From the NCBI GenBank assembly GCA_947458955.1, contig CANGZT010000009.1:1-35555 (forward strand): DNA of 35,555 bases, written 5' to 3'. Below the pieces are notes generated by a model that was given only the letters and a program-made list of their open reading frames with translations, made no database searches and was not told the DNA's origin. Shown one piece after another: positions 8,979 to 20,088 of this stretch; position 1 is the stretch's first letter; every line of letters starts with the position of its first letter. Made by a program: the position numbers and the translations under genes. The stretch comes from Flavobacteriia bacterium (GTDB lineage Bacteria; Bacteroidota; Bacteroidia; Flavobacteriales_D; Crocinitomicaceae).

Positions 8979-9761
8979 TTAATAACGGATAATAAAATGT
9001 TCTTTTTCTTTATTGTCTTTAAGTAAAATAATTCCTAACTTAAATAAATCTATTGTTAAATTAAAACGTTTGTCAGCTGTTATTTGTTCCCAAGCATCAT
9101 ACATGTCACCAGACCATCGTATATCATCAATAAGAATAAGGGTTTCATTGTGAGCATATTCTATTGCTTTTTCTAGATGTTTGAAAAGTTTTTCACTCGT
9201 GTGATCTCCATCTATAAAAATCAAATCATATTTCGTTTGTGGCTTAGTGTCAAAAAAAGTATCAAAAGTGTTTCTGTGAAATTCTATTTTATGATTGGAG
9301 AAATTCTTGAAATTTTTTTGATTAATCTCATATAGGATATTACTTCCTTCTACCGTATCAATTTCTGCAGATGGGTGCCCAAGTGATAATGCAAGACTAC
9401 CAAAACCAAAGTTTGTACCCAATTCTAAAATGCGCGTAGGTTTGTAATGTGTTGAAATTTTATAAAGTAACGTCCAATATTTCCCTTTAGTTCGAGCATT
9501 TGTTGCATATTGTTTGATTTGTGCGAATGTGTTTTTTCGTTTTGATCCAGCTCCTTGGGTATCAAATTCATAATTATTTTTATCATTGTAAAGTGTAGAA
9601 GTAAATCGTGCTAACGTTTTTTTATCTTTTTTAGCAACTTTTTGAGAAAAACAAACGTCTACTAATTCATAAACGAAGGGAGAATGTATCTGATGTCTTC
9701 CTTTGGCTTTTGCAATGTATTTAATATATTCGCATATTATATTCACACTACAAATAAACAA
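8979..9761 (-). CDS. Class I SAM-dependent methyltransferase (O-methyltransferase-like)
   Basis: ILELGTNFGFGSLALSLG (motif I), YDLIFIDGDHTSEKLFKHL; N-terminal HQIHSPFVYELV common to a Bacteroidota family. Confidence 0.85.
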   Translation of the reverse strand: MFICSVNIICEYIKYIAKAKGRHQIHSPFVYELVDVCFSQKVAKKDKKTLARFTSTLYNDKNNYEFDTQGAGSKRKNTFAQIKQYATNARTKGKYWTLLYKISTHYKPTRILELGTNFGFGSLALSLGHPSAEIDTVEGSNILYEINQKNFKNFSNHKIEFHRNTFDTFFDTKPQTKYDLIFIDGDHTSEKLFKHLEKAIEYAHNETLILIDDIRWSGDMYDAWEQITADKRFNLTIDLFKLGIILLKDNKEKEHFIIRY

Positions 9762-9776
9762 AAAAGATTCTTAATC

Positions 9777-11183
9777 ATGAAGTCCGTGCAAATAGATGTT
9801 AATAGTATAGATGCTCAAAGGGAAAAAGTATTTGGTGATCAGCCTGAATTAAAATTGGTTAGCCCTTGTAAATTAGGTGAAGGGATCATCAATTCTGATG
9901 AAGAACAAAGAGAGTTACTAATTAATAAATTTGAAAACACGGATTTAAAAACTACCTTTTTTATACCCGCTTCTGGTTCTGGTTCAAGAATGTTTCAGTT
10001 TTTATTTGATTTTTTAGAAGATCCCACAGAGGAAAACACGAGTCAAGTAGAACGCTTTTTGAATTATATTGAGGATTTTGCTTTTTTCAATAAGCTACCA
10101 ATAGATATTCGTAAGAAAATCAAAAATAATGATATAAATTTAGACGAGTTTGTTCGGTATTTATTGACTGAAGTAGGAATGGGATACGGTGATTTACCAA
10201 AAGGATTAATTCCATTCCATAAAAATGGACCTTTTGTTTTGAATCCCTATCAAGAGCAATTGTTACAAGGATTACAGGTAAAAGAAGAAAACACGGCTTT
10301 TCATTATACAATTAAAGCTTCGTTTGAAGAGAAGATTGGTCAAGAGTTGTCTAGTTTACAGGGAGTTATTGGTCATGATGTTGATGTTGCGTTTTCTTAT
10401 CAAGATGTTTCTACTGATGCTATAGCTTTTGACGATGAAAGAAACCCATTGTTTTTGGATAATGGAGAAATTCTTACTAGACCTTCAGGTCATGGTGCAC
10501 TTTTGGATAATTTAAATACAATTACTTCTGATTTAATCTTCATAAAAAATATTGATAATGTTCAACATTTTGCTAAATCTAAAGTTTCTCAGGAAACATG
10601 GAAATACCTGGGAGGTATGGCGATTTGGTTCCAAGAGCGAATTAGTAAATTAATTAAGACTCCATCTATGGATGAATTAATTAAATTAAATAATCGCTAC
10701 CAGTTTTTACATCCAAATTTAATAGCAGAATTAACCGAGCAAGATATACCTAATTTATTAAACCGTCCTTTTAGAATATGTGGTATGGTGCGAAATGAAG
10801 GACAAGCTGGAGGAGGTCCTTTTTGGGTAGAGGAGGAAGGTAAGATTTCCAAACAAATAGTTGAGAAATCTCAAATTAACCTTAAAGGAAAACAATATCG
10901 ATTAATGGTGCAATCAACTCATTTTAATCCTGTTGTGATTGTGGCTGTAAACAAGGATAGTAACGGAAAACCTTTTGATTTAAGGGATTTTTGTGATGAC
11001 AGCAAATACTTTGTAGTGAATAAAAAATATAAAGGAAAAAACATTTCCTTCTCAGAATTACCAGGGTTATGGAATGGTTCAATGGCGTATTGGAATACTA
11101 TTTTTGTAGAAATCCCAACAAAATCTTTTAGTCCTGTTAAAACGGTATTAGATTTACTCGGTAAAGCACATAAGGAAGATTAA
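9777..11183 (+). CDS. DUF4301 family protein
   Basis: FFIPASGSGSRMFQFLFDFLED..., GHGALLDNLN, RICGMVRNEGQAGGGPFW. The start in the track (9684) runs into the divergent gene; ATG 9777 (MKSVQIDVNS) is preferred. Confidence 0.87.
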   Translation: MKSVQIDVNSIDAQREKVFGDQPELKLVSPCKLGEGIINSDEEQRELLINKFENTDLKTTFFIPASGSGSRMFQFLFDFLEDPTEENTSQVERFLNYIEDFAFFNKLPIDIRKKIKNNDINLDEFVRYLLTEVGMGYGDLPKGLIPFHKNGPFVLNPYQEQLLQGLQVKEENTAFHYTIKASFEEKIGQELSSLQGVIGHDVDVAFSYQDVSTDAIAFDDERNPLFLDNGEILTRPSGHGALLDNLNTITSDLIFIKNIDNVQHFAKSKVSQETWKYLGGMAIWFQERISKLIKTPSMDELIKLNNRYQFLHPNLIAELTEQDIPNLLNRPFRICGMVRNEGQAGGGPFWVEEEGKISKQIVEKSQINLKGKQYRLMVQSTHFNPVVIVAVNKDSNGKPFDLRDFCDDSKYFVVNKKYKGKNISFSELPGLWNGSMAYWNTIFVEIPTKSFSPVKTVLDLLGKAHKED

Positions 11184-11185
11184 TT

Positions 11186-12103
11186 TTACCTACTTTTTCT
11201 TCTTTTTAATAGAAATTGTTGCAATAAAAAATCTAATGGCTCGTTCGTATCTATACTAACAAAGTCTATGTTTTGTTGTCCAAGTTTCAATTTTAGGTTT
11301 TCAAAATATGAATTCACCTTTTCTTGATAGTTTGCTTTAAATTCAATCGGTTGTAGTCTTATTTCTTCTTGTGTTTCCATGTCAATCACACGTATAGGAC
11401 GATTGGGTAATTGAAAATCAATCTCATGTTCTTTGTCCGTTATATGAAAAACAATAACTTCGTGTTTGTTATATTTTAAATGTTGAATTGCTTCTATAAA
11501 TTCAGGTTCCTTTTCAGGCGAATCAAGTAAATCACTAAATAGAATCACTAAACTTCTTTTGTGGATAGATTCAGCAATAGCATGAAGTGAAGTTATTAAA
11601 TTAGTAGAATGAGTATGATTTGGTTTATATTCATGGAGGTATTTTTCCAATTCTTGATATAGAAAATGAAGGTGACTCTGAGATGATTTTGATGGTGTCT
11701 GTAGATTTAAATCCGTATCAAAACAGGTGATACCTACGGCATCCCTTTGTTTTTTTAGTAGTTCCATGATTGATGCTCCTGCAAGAATAGCGTATTCAAT
11801 TTTGGATAAATTTTCTCCTTGTTGAAAATACATCGAGCTCGAAGTGTCGAATAGTAGTTGACAGCGTAAATTGGTTTCTTCGTCGTATTTTTTAGTGTAT
11901 AGTCGATCGGTTTTACCATATAATTTCCAATCGATGTGCTTAGTAGATTCTCCTTGATTATAAATACGATGTTCAGCAAATTCTACCGAAAAACCATGAA
12001 AAGGGCTTTTATGTAATCCAGTGACAAACCCTTCAACAGCTTGTTTTGCTAATAACTCTAGCGTGCCAAATTGGACGATTTCTGACCGACTGATTTTACG
12101 CAT
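11186..12103 (-). CDS. DUF58 domain (vWA-like) protein
   Basis: GLHKSPFHGFSVEFAEHRIYNQGESTKHIDWKLYGKTDRLYTKKYDEETNLRCQLLFDTSSSM. Confidence 0.93.
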   Translation of the reverse strand: MRKISRSEIVQFGTLELLAKQAVEGFVTGLHKSPFHGFSVEFAEHRIYNQGESTKHIDWKLYGKTDRLYTKKYDEETNLRCQLLFDTSSSMYFQQGENLSKIEYAILAGASIMELLKKQRDAVGITCFDTDLNLQTPSKSSQSHLHFLYQELEKYLHEYKPNHTHSTNLITSLHAIAESIHKRSLVILFSDLLDSPEKEPEFIEAIQHLKYNKHEVIVFHITDKEHEIDFQLPNRPIRVIDMETQEEIRLQPIEFKANYQEKVNSYFENLKLKLGQQNIDFVSIDTNEPLDFLLQQFLLKRRKSR

Positions 12104-13019
12104 GGGTTCTTTTCTGATGATAATGTTTCACGACTATATTTAATAATACTCCTGCTAAAATTAAGAAAATACCAGTAAAGGAACTAAAAGGTAAAATTTC
12201 ATTAAATAAAAATGTACCAACGAGTATAGCATAAATTGAACCTAAGTATTGAAAAGGACTTACGATAGTAACATCGCCGAACATGAAAGCTTTTGTCATA
12301 AATACCTGTGCTATTTGCGTGAATATTCCAAGTAATAAAACATACAGCCATTCTATTCCTTTGGGAGTGATAAAGTCAAAATAAGACCAAATTGCCATAA
12401 CAGGTAAAGAGATCATTGGAAAGGCAATAACTACATGTAAGGGGTGTTCTGAGCTTTTTAGTTTTACAACAGATACATAAGCTAGTCCAGAGAAAATTGC
12501 TGATAATACGCCAATTAAAATCCAAGAATACAAAGAAAGTTGATGAGATACACCTTCGTTTTCAAAAGTGTTTTTCCCTAAACCAATCACAAACACACCG
12601 CTTAGGGCAATAAATATGCATAACCATTGTAACCATTTTATTTTTTCTTTCAACCAAATTGTTGCAAATAATAAAGTGAAAATAGGAGCTAAATATTGTA
12701 GTGTAGAAGAAATCGCAATAGGGAGTGTATGAATTGTATAGAAAAATAATGTCAAAGCAATCATTCCTGATGTACCTCGAATGAGTAGCCATTTTTTATT
12801 TTGTCCGATGATAGGTAAGTTTTTTGATTTTAAAATAAAGGCACTGATCGAAAAGGAAATCACAGAACGAAAAAGTACTAACTCATGTATCGGAAATGAA
12901 GAATATACGGGAAGTGCACTCGAAGTAGGACCATTTGTTAAAATTTTTACAAAAAAATTGACAAACATGAAACACAATCCAGAACCAATCATGTAAAGTA
13001 TGCCTTTGTTGACTTTCAT
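12096..13019 (-). CDS. EamA/DMT-superfamily transporter
   Basis: About 10 TM helices, EamA repeats (STLQYLAPIFTLLFATIWLKEKI; SPFQYLGSIYAILVGTFLFNEIL); 8-nt overlap with DUF58 gene. Confidence 0.92.
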   Translation of the reverse strand: MKVNKGILYMIGSGLCFMFVNFFVKILTNGPTSSALPVYSSFPIHELVLFRSVISFSISAFILKSKNLPIIGQNKKWLLIRGTSGMIALTLFFYTIHTLPIAISSTLQYLAPIFTLLFATIWLKEKIKWLQWLCIFIALSGVFVIGLGKNTFENEGVSHQLSLYSWILIGVLSAIFSGLAYVSVVKLKSSEHPLHVVIAFPMISLPVMAIWSYFDFITPKGIEWLYVLLLGIFTQIAQVFMTKAFMFGDVTIVSPFQYLGSIYAILVGTFLFNEILPFSSFTGIFLILAGVLLNIVVKHYHQKRTHA

Positions 13020-13168
13020 TCGGTAAATGTACTTACTTTAACTAGAGGCTGCAATATTATCATTCTGTTAATTCTGTTTAAACCGTAGGCTAAATTTGTG
13101 TTATGTGATAATTTTGACTTCAGTTTTTTAGTTTTTTTTTAAAAATTTTGCTCATTAAAGTATAGGTT

Positions 13169-13816
13169 ATGATGAAGTTTAATGTAATATGTGTTTTGTT
13201 TGTGTTTTTAACATTTAATTATTTTGCTCAAAAATCAGGTGCTGGCGTTGAAGATATTGAGGGAAATATTTACAAAACGGTAATTATTGGTAAACAAGAG
13301 TGGATGGCTGATAATCTAAAAGTAACTAAGTATAGAAATGGACAGCCGATTCCCTTTATTTCAGATAGTACGGTTTGGAGTCAATGGAATGCCGGTGCTT
13401 ACATGTTCTACAAACACGATGTGAAACATGGTGTACTATACAATTGGAATGTGGTAAATGATTTAAGAAAAGTGTGTCCAGTTGGTTTTCATGTACCAAC
13501 TAATGCGGAGTGGGATACCTTGGCTAAAAATTTAGGAGGAAATGAGATTGCTGGAGGAAAAATGAAGTCTAAATTACATTGGGAAGCGCCTAATACTGGG
13601 GCAACGAATGAAAGTGGTTTTTTTGCTTTACCAAAAGGAAATTATGGAATCAATGGTTCTTTTAATGGAATTGGTCGAAATGCGTATTGGTGGACTGCTA
13701 CTCAAAATGGAGAGTTGAGTTCTTGGGGTAGAGAAGTTGGCTATAACGATGTACAATTATTTGTGGGACACGCTGACAAACGCGATGCACTCTCTGTTAG
13801 GTGTGTGAAAGATTAA
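13169..13816 (+). CDS. Secreted FISUMP-domain protein (Fibrobacter succinogenes major paralogous domain)
   Basis: Signal peptide plus DIEGNIYKTVIIGKQEWMADNLKVTKYRNG...CPVGFHVPTNAEW...YWWTATQ...SVRCVKD. Confidence 0.92.
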   Translation: MMKFNVICVLFVFLTFNYFAQKSGAGVEDIEGNIYKTVIIGKQEWMADNLKVTKYRNGQPIPFISDSTVWSQWNAGAYMFYKHDVKHGVLYNWNVVNDLRKVCPVGFHVPTNAEWDTLAKNLGGNEIAGGKMKSKLHWEAPNTGATNESGFFALPKGNYGINGSFNGIGRNAYWWTATQNGELSSWGREVGYNDVQLFVGHADKRDALSVRCVKD

Positions 13817-13894
13817 TTTTTCACCCATTCTTTGTTTTGATAGTTAAGACTTAAAAAGATTATTTGTATATTGGCATTACATTAATTTTTAAAT

Positions 13895-14587
13895 ATGCTA
13901 ATATCAAAAATTTCTAATTTTTTTGTTTTTTTAATTTTTATAACATTTTCATTTTCATTGTTGTCTCAAGAAGAGGATGAGGAGATTGACGATGCTATTT
14001 ACACTCGTATTAATCCTAAACATTCTTTAACGATTGAGTTGGGCTTGCCTATTGGCATATCTAATAAAGGATTTAAAGGGTTTTTACAAGGTATGGTCAA
14101 TTTTTCACCATACTATCATTATAATTTTAAAAATAACATCTCAGTAGGTCTCGGTGCCAACTACAATTTCTTTTGGATCAATCACGTCCTTTCGCCGGAT
14201 AAAAACAACGTAGGTGCAATTCATGCATTAGGAGCTTTTGTTGAACTCGGGTATGAAAAATTTTATACGGATAGGATTGGAACAGATTTCAGTGTTAAAA
14301 CAGGGTATTCTCAATTAAATTTTTATTCAGTTAATAACAGAGCACTCGGACTTGGTACACCTACCAAAAATATAACTTTCGTTGAGCCAACTTTTTCGTT
14401 AATTATCACAGCGGACGAATTTTCATCCTTTCGATGGAATGTGGGGTATGCTTTCCAAAATTATGCTTTTAACCCGACAAGTTTAGGATTTGCCAATGCA
14501 AAGGAGTATAGTTCGGATGATTATCAAAAACCTACACAATTCTTTTCTTTTGGATTTGGGTATACCTATTACTTCAAGCAACGTTAA
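13895..14587 (+). CDS. Outer-membrane beta-barrel-like hypothetical protein
   Basis: Signal peptide (ISNFFVFLIFITFSFSLLSQ), alternating aromatic beta-strands, C-terminal FFSFGFGYTYYFKQR. Confidence 0.65.
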   Translation: MLISKISNFFVFLIFITFSFSLLSQEEDEEIDDAIYTRINPKHSLTIELGLPIGISNKGFKGFLQGMVNFSPYYHYNFKNNISVGLGANYNFFWINHVLSPDKNNVGAIHALGAFVELGYEKFYTDRIGTDFSVKTGYSQLNFYSVNNRALGLGTPTKNITFVEPTFSLIITADEFSSFRWNVGYAFQNYAFNPTSLGFANAKEYSSDDYQKPTQFFSFGFGYTYYFKQR

Positions 14588-14588
14588 T

Positions 14589-15458
14589 ATGTTTGTAATT
14601 GAAAATACGGTCTCGGCTATTAAATCGTATATGCTAGAAAGACTTTCGGTTTTTTACGCTGAACGAGAAATAACTTATTTTTTTAAAAAAGCAGTTTGTC
14701 AACGTTTAAACTTAAGTGACGCTGATTTCTTACTTGCAAATAACCAGCGTTTGTCTGAATCTGATCTTCTTTACTTTAGGAATATTGTAAAGAGACTTTT
14801 AAATAATGAACCTTTTCAATATATCATTGGTGAAACTTGGTTTTACGACTTAGTAATTAAATGTGATAAGCGTGCGCTCATTCCTCGTCCTGAAACAGAG
14901 GAATTGGTTGATTTAATTATCCAGGATCATCTTAATCAGTCTAATTTGAAGGTGTTGGATCTGTGTTCTGGTACTGGGTGTATTGCAATTGCTTTGGCTA
15001 AAAACTTAAAGAATGCTTCTGTAATTGGAGTAGAATTATCTCAAGAAGCAATTGATTTAGCAAAGAAAAATGCATTGTTAAATCATGTTTCAGCCTCCTT
15101 TTTGAATGGAAATGTTTTGGAAGTTCTTCCTTTGGAAATCACACCAAAATCAGTAGATATTGTCGTTTCGAATCCTCCATACATTCCATTGAAAGACAAA
15201 GAAAAAATGGAGAAAAATGTACTTGATTTTGAACCACACATGGCACTTTTTGTTTCTGATAGGGAGCCGTTGATTTTTTATGATAGAATTGCAGATCAAG
15301 CGAGTTTGGTTTTGAAAGAAAAAGGCTTTTTATATTTAGAAATACATGAAAGTTTTGGTGTTCAAACTCAAGATTTACTAGAAAATAAAGGGTTTAAAAA
15401 GATTGAAATCTTTAAGGATTTACAAGGTAAAGATAGGATGATTAAAGCTAGTTTTTAA
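14589..15458 (+). CDS. prmC: Peptide chain release factor N(5)-glutamine methyltransferase
   Basis: LIPRPETEELVDLI, DLCSGTGCIAIALA, VSNPPYIP (NPPY motif). Preferred start ATG 14589, 1 nt after previous stop, rather than 14490. Confidence 0.96.
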   Translation: MFVIENTVSAIKSYMLERLSVFYAEREITYFFKKAVCQRLNLSDADFLLANNQRLSESDLLYFRNIVKRLLNNEPFQYIIGETWFYDLVIKCDKRALIPRPETEELVDLIIQDHLNQSNLKVLDLCSGTGCIAIALAKNLKNASVIGVELSQEAIDLAKKNALLNHVSASFLNGNVLEVLPLEITPKSVDIVVSNPPYIPLKDKEKMEKNVLDFEPHMALFVSDREPLIFYDRIADQASLVLKEKGFLYLEIHESFGVQTQDLLENKGFKKIEIFKDLQGKDRMIKASF

Positions 15459-17474
<2,016 letters not shown>

Positions 17475-17565
17475 AATTCTATCGGTCATTTAATTTTGGT
17501 TACTTTCATATCTGTATTAAATCTGTTATTAATTTCACTAAATTTGAAGTGTTAAATTAAATCGT

Positions 17566-18447
17566 ATGAATAAGTTTAAAGGCACGGGTGTCGCTTTGGT
17601 AACACCATTCAAATCAGATAAATCAGTAGATTTTGATGCGCTAAGAAAATTGGTTCGTCTGCAATTGACTGGAGGTACTGATTTTTTGGTGGTGATGGGA
17701 ACTACCGCGGAGTCTCCTACTTTATCATATGAAGAAAAAGCAGCTATTCTAGAAACTGTTTTGGATGAAAATGCAGGTCAATTACCGATCGTTTTTGGAG
17801 TTGGTGGAAACAACACAACAGAATTAGTTGCTAAACTTAAGAATTTACCTAAAGGAGTGGATGGTATTCTTTCAGTTTCTCCTTACTATAATAAACCTAC
17901 CCAGGAAGGTATTTTTCAACATTTTAAAGCAATTTCGGAAGCTTCTCCAGTACCGGTTATTTTATATAATGTTCCTGGAAGAACAGGTTCAAATATGTTA
18001 GCTCAAACTACGCTGAATTTAGCGCAACTGCCAAATATAGTTGCTGTGAAAGAAGCATCTGGAAACATGGATCAAATCATGGAGATTATCAGTCAGGCAC
18101 CAAAAGGTTTTTCCGTTTTATCTGGTGATGATGCAATTACAATGCCCTTAATCGCTTGTGGGGCTGAAGGGGTAATTTCTGTTGTTGCAAATGCACTACC
18201 TGAAAAATTCACTTCAATGGTGAAGGTTGCACTACAAGGCGATTTTTCATCAGCGAAAAAAATTCACAATGAACTTCTTCCTATTACTAAAATGTTTTTT
18301 GAAGAAGGTAATCCTGGTGGTGTGAAAGTTGCTTTAGAAAATAGAGGTGTCATGTCTCAAGATTTACGTTTGCCGTTAGTACCTGTTTCAACTAATTTGG
18401 CGAATAGGATTAATAACGAAATGAAGTCGCTATTGACTTTTGCTTAA
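17566..18447 (+). CDS. dapA: 4-hydroxy-tetrahydrodipicolinate synthase
   Basis: FKGTGVALVTPF, GTTAESPTLSYEEK, YNVPGRTGSNM, VAVKEASGN. Confidence 0.97.
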   Translation: MNKFKGTGVALVTPFKSDKSVDFDALRKLVRLQLTGGTDFLVVMGTTAESPTLSYEEKAAILETVLDENAGQLPIVFGVGGNNTTELVAKLKNLPKGVDGILSVSPYYNKPTQEGIFQHFKAISEASPVPVILYNVPGRTGSNMLAQTTLNLAQLPNIVAVKEASGNMDQIMEIISQAPKGFSVLSGDDAITMPLIACGAEGVISVVANALPEKFTSMVKVALQGDFSSAKKIHNELLPITKMFFEEGNPGGVKVALENRGVMSQDLRLPLVPVSTNLANRINNEMKSLLTFA

Positions 18448-18469
18448 TATTTTAAAATATAAAAATTAG

Positions 18470-18505
18470 AATAAGCAGGGTAGATCGTCCTGCTTATTGT
18501 TTTAA
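18470..18505 (+). terminator. Intrinsic terminator after dapA
   Basis: AATAAGCAGG-GTAGATCGT-CCTGCTTATT then GTTTT. Confidence 0.8.
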
Positions 18506-18514
18506 AGGTGCATC

Positions 18515-19525
18515 ATGAGTATATATCAAGAAATCAAACAATTAGTTGAAAAATCTTCTAAAATAGTCATCACATCGCATAAATCTCCTGATGGCGATTC
18601 TATAGGGAGCTCAGTTGGTTTGTATTTGGTTTTGAAAGGGCTAGGTAAAGACGTGGTTGTATGTCACCCAGATCCAGCGCCTGATTATTTACATTGGGTA
18701 CCTAATGTTGGAGTGATTGAGAATTGGGAGGAGAATAAATTAAGAGTGCAACAGCATTTAGATAATGCTGACTTAATTTTCTCGCTAGATTATAACGAGC
18801 CTAGTCGATTAGGGGAAGATATGGGTGGGGTTTTACGTGTGTCTAAAGCTAAAAAAGTAATGATCGATCACCATTTACATCCAGAAAATTATGTAGATGC
18901 AATGTTGTCAGATACTACTTCGTGTTCTACATGTCAATTAGTTTATGATGTAATAGAAAAAGCAAATTGGAATGATTTTTTAAGTACAGATGCTGGAATT
19001 TGTTTGTATTTGGGGATTATGACGGATTCAGGTTCTTTTCGTTTTCCTTCGGTACTTTCTCACACACACGAAGTTGTTGCTAATTTATTGAAATTAAATA
19101 TAAACCATGCAGTTATTCATGAAAATATTAATGATACAAATACCCTAGATCGACTACGCTTGAAAGGGTATGCATGTGCTGAAAAATTGGTTGTTAAAGA
19201 AGATCTAAAGATTGCTTATATCTGGTTGACTAAAGATGAATTGAAAAGATTTAATCACCAAAAAGGAGATACAGAAGGTTTAGTGAATACAGCACTATCC
19301 ATTTTAGGGATGAAAGTAGCTGTCTTATTTACAGAAGCGGAAGGGTATGTGAAAATTTCCTTTAGATCTAAAGGTTCAGATAATCCGGTTAATGTGCTTG
19401 CTTCAACTTATTTTAACGGGGGAGGACATGTCAATGCCTCAGGGGGTCGATTTGATGGTAAAGTTGAGGAAGCTATTGATTTGTTTTTAGAAGTTGCTCC
19501 ACAATTTTTCAATGTTAATAATTAA
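18515..19525 (+). CDS. DHH-family phosphoesterase (NrnA/RecJ-like bifunctional oligoribonuclease/pAp phosphatase)
   Basis: SHKSPDGDSIGSSVGL, DYNEPSRLG, IDHHLHPENY, FNGGGHVNASGG. Confidence 0.93.
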   Translation: MSIYQEIKQLVEKSSKIVITSHKSPDGDSIGSSVGLYLVLKGLGKDVVVCHPDPAPDYLHWVPNVGVIENWEENKLRVQQHLDNADLIFSLDYNEPSRLGEDMGGVLRVSKAKKVMIDHHLHPENYVDAMLSDTTSCSTCQLVYDVIEKANWNDFLSTDAGICLYLGIMTDSGSFRFPSVLSHTHEVVANLLKLNINHAVIHENINDTNTLDRLRLKGYACAEKLVVKEDLKIAYIWLTKDELKRFNHQKGDTEGLVNTALSILGMKVAVLFTEAEGYVKISFRSKGSDNPVNVLASTYFNGGGHVNASGGRFDGKVEEAIDLFLEVAPQFFNVNN

Positions 19526-19566
19526 CTATTAAAAATTCAATATCAACCATTAATCTTTAATAATTC
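19515..19566. repeat. AT-rich heptameric degenerate tandem repeat, consensus about TTAAYWA
   Basis: TTAATAA TTAACTA TTAAAAA TTCAATA TCAACCA TTAATCT TTAATAA TTC, ending directly at ATG 19567. Confidence 0.5.
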
Positions 19567-20079
19567 ATGCAGGTTTTATTTTTAATTCTTACCTCGATTT
19601 TGTTTTGTGCTTGTAGTTCAGATGAGGTGAATAAAGAAATCGATTGGAATAAAAAAAAGTCGATGGAATTAAATCGAAAACTAGCTAAAAAGGAGAAATT
19701 AGATATTTTGATGTTTTTAGAAAATCACCCCCAGTGGAAAATGAAAGAAACAGGATCTGGTTTGTTTTATCAAATTGTTGACGAAAAACAGGGTGAAGTA
19801 GTTGCTAAACCAGGCCTAGAAGCAGCGGTAAAGTATAAAATTTCGTTTTTAAATGGCGATGTTTGTTATGAGACACCAAAAGAAGAACTATCTTATTTTA
19901 AAATAGATCATTCTGATATTGAGTCTGGTGTGCAAGAAGGGGTGAAAAAAATGAGAAAAGGAGAAAAAGCAGTGTTTATCGTTTCATCGCATTTAGCACA
20001 TGGTATTACTGGAGATCAAAATAAAATTCCGCCTGCAACAACGCTGGTAGTTGAAATTGAATTAGTTGATTTGTATTAA
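19567..20079 (+). CDS. FKBP-type peptidyl-prolyl isomerase lipoprotein, GldI-like
   Basis: Lipobox SILFCAC; FKBP fold VKYKISFLNGD...GVQEGVKKMRKGEKAVFIVSSHLAHG...IPPATTLVVEIELVDLY; neighbours match flavobacterial gldI context. Confidence 0.75.
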   Translation: MQVLFLILTSILFCACSSDEVNKEIDWNKKKSMELNRKLAKKEKLDILMFLENHPQWKMKETGSGLFYQIVDEKQGEVVAKPGLEAAVKYKISFLNGDVCYETPKEELSYFKIDHSDIESGVQEGVKKMRKGEKAVFIVSSHLAHGITGDQNKIPPATTLVVEIELVDLY

Positions 20080-20088
20080 ATTGCATTT

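Noticed and set aside
9684-9776. N-terminal extension of the DUF4301 ORF
   Set aside because: Overlaps the divergent methyltransferase start; ATG 9777 gives a sensible N-terminus.
14490-14588. N-terminal extension of PrmC overlapping the preceding CDS
   Set aside because: The extension MPMQRSIVRMIIKNL... is out-of-frame reading of the barrel gene; ATG 14589 is adjacent to the previous stop.
18448-18461. Perfect palindrome ATATTTTAAAATAT after dapA
   Set aside because: Only A/T bases in an AT-rich gap next to a clear terminator; expected by chance.
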